DNA of 64,000 bases, taken from positions 4,960,001 through 5,024,000 of the forward strand of contig NZ_CP031264.1 of the NCBI RefSeq assembly GCF_003258605.2. Reading direction: 5' to 3'. Under the pieces are notes generated by a model. The model searched no databases. It was not told the origin of the DNA and saw only the letters and a program-made list of their open reading frames with translations. Origin of the DNA: Peterkaempfera bronchialis (GTDB taxonomy: Bacteria; Actinomycetota; Actinomycetes; Streptomycetales; Streptomycetaceae). Every line of letters begins with the position of its first letter. Position 1 is the first letter of the stretch. This document shows, in pieces, positions 63,684 through 64,000 of this stretch. The translations under genes were made by a program, and so were the position numbers.

Positions 63684-64000
<317 letters not shown>

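Overview
The window is chromosomal DNA of a high-GC actinomycete, most likely a member of the Streptomycetaceae. Reasons: very strong G/C bias at third codon positions, many GTG starts and stop-start (ATGA/GTGA) overlaps, the osmoadaptation trio osaC/osaA/osaB beside ftsK, and the core order ftsK - rodZ-like - rimO - pgsA - cinA - clgR - dps - nei - lhr ... recA - recX. No rRNA, tRNA, insertion sequence, phage gene or CRISPR array was seen.

Region by region. (1) 1-1440: a divergent pair for DNA end joining or repair (LigD-type polymerase, cut by the left edge, and an ATP-dependent ligase). (2) 1507-17759: a cell-surface polysaccharide locus with five glycosyltransferases, a two-gene ABC-2 exporter, one gene of unknown family, a PAP2-type membrane enzyme and four sugar-nucleotide enzymes (PLP aminotransferase, Gfo/Idh dehydrogenase, non-hydrolysing 2-epimerase, 6-dehydrogenase). 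Together these four resemble the WbpA/B/E/I route to a diamino-uronic acid nucleotide. (3) 17782-22283: a TetR-controlled module of NCS1 permease plus YtcJ-like amidohydrolase, then an acetate-type SatP transporter. (4) 22521-32130: osaC, osaA (a giant hybrid kinase with ten 92-residue HAMP repeats) and osaB; arrays of 15-16 bp direct repeats precede osaA and osaB. (5) 32273-46386: core genes for chromosome segregation, cell shape, ribosome modification, phospholipid synthesis, Clp regulation, iron/DNA protection and DNA repair. (6) 46586-55171: secreted subtilase, TetR/MmpL efflux pair, AraC plus AzlCD amino-acid exporter, DUF3046 and an AI-2E family permease. (7) 55243-57278: recA-recX with both a LexA box and a PafBC-type promoter. 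(8) 57590-58828: a cysteine-oxidation pair (cysteine dioxygenase, rhodanese) preceded by a cysteine-rich leader peptide. (9) 59129-64000: an FAD monooxygenase and the glutamate uptake operon gluABCD, cut by the right edge.

The observations I rate highest are: the leaderless Cys-rich leader peptide before the cysteine dioxygenase operon; the diamino-uronic acid/exporter locus, with a degraded second copy of the aminotransferase start inside a chain of ATGA-coupled mini-ORFs; a domain shared between a glycosyltransferase tail and the next, unrecognised gene; the repeat arrays before osaA and osaB; and a TetR double operator whose first site fills the spacer of the mmpL promoter. Three genes (lhr, mmpL, azlC) each appear to lack exactly one base, which may reflect sequence error rather than biology.

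Many genes here appear leaderless, with a TAnnnT-like -10 element 6-7 nt before the start codon. I used this to choose several starts. All functional calls are from reading motifs and context; no search was run.
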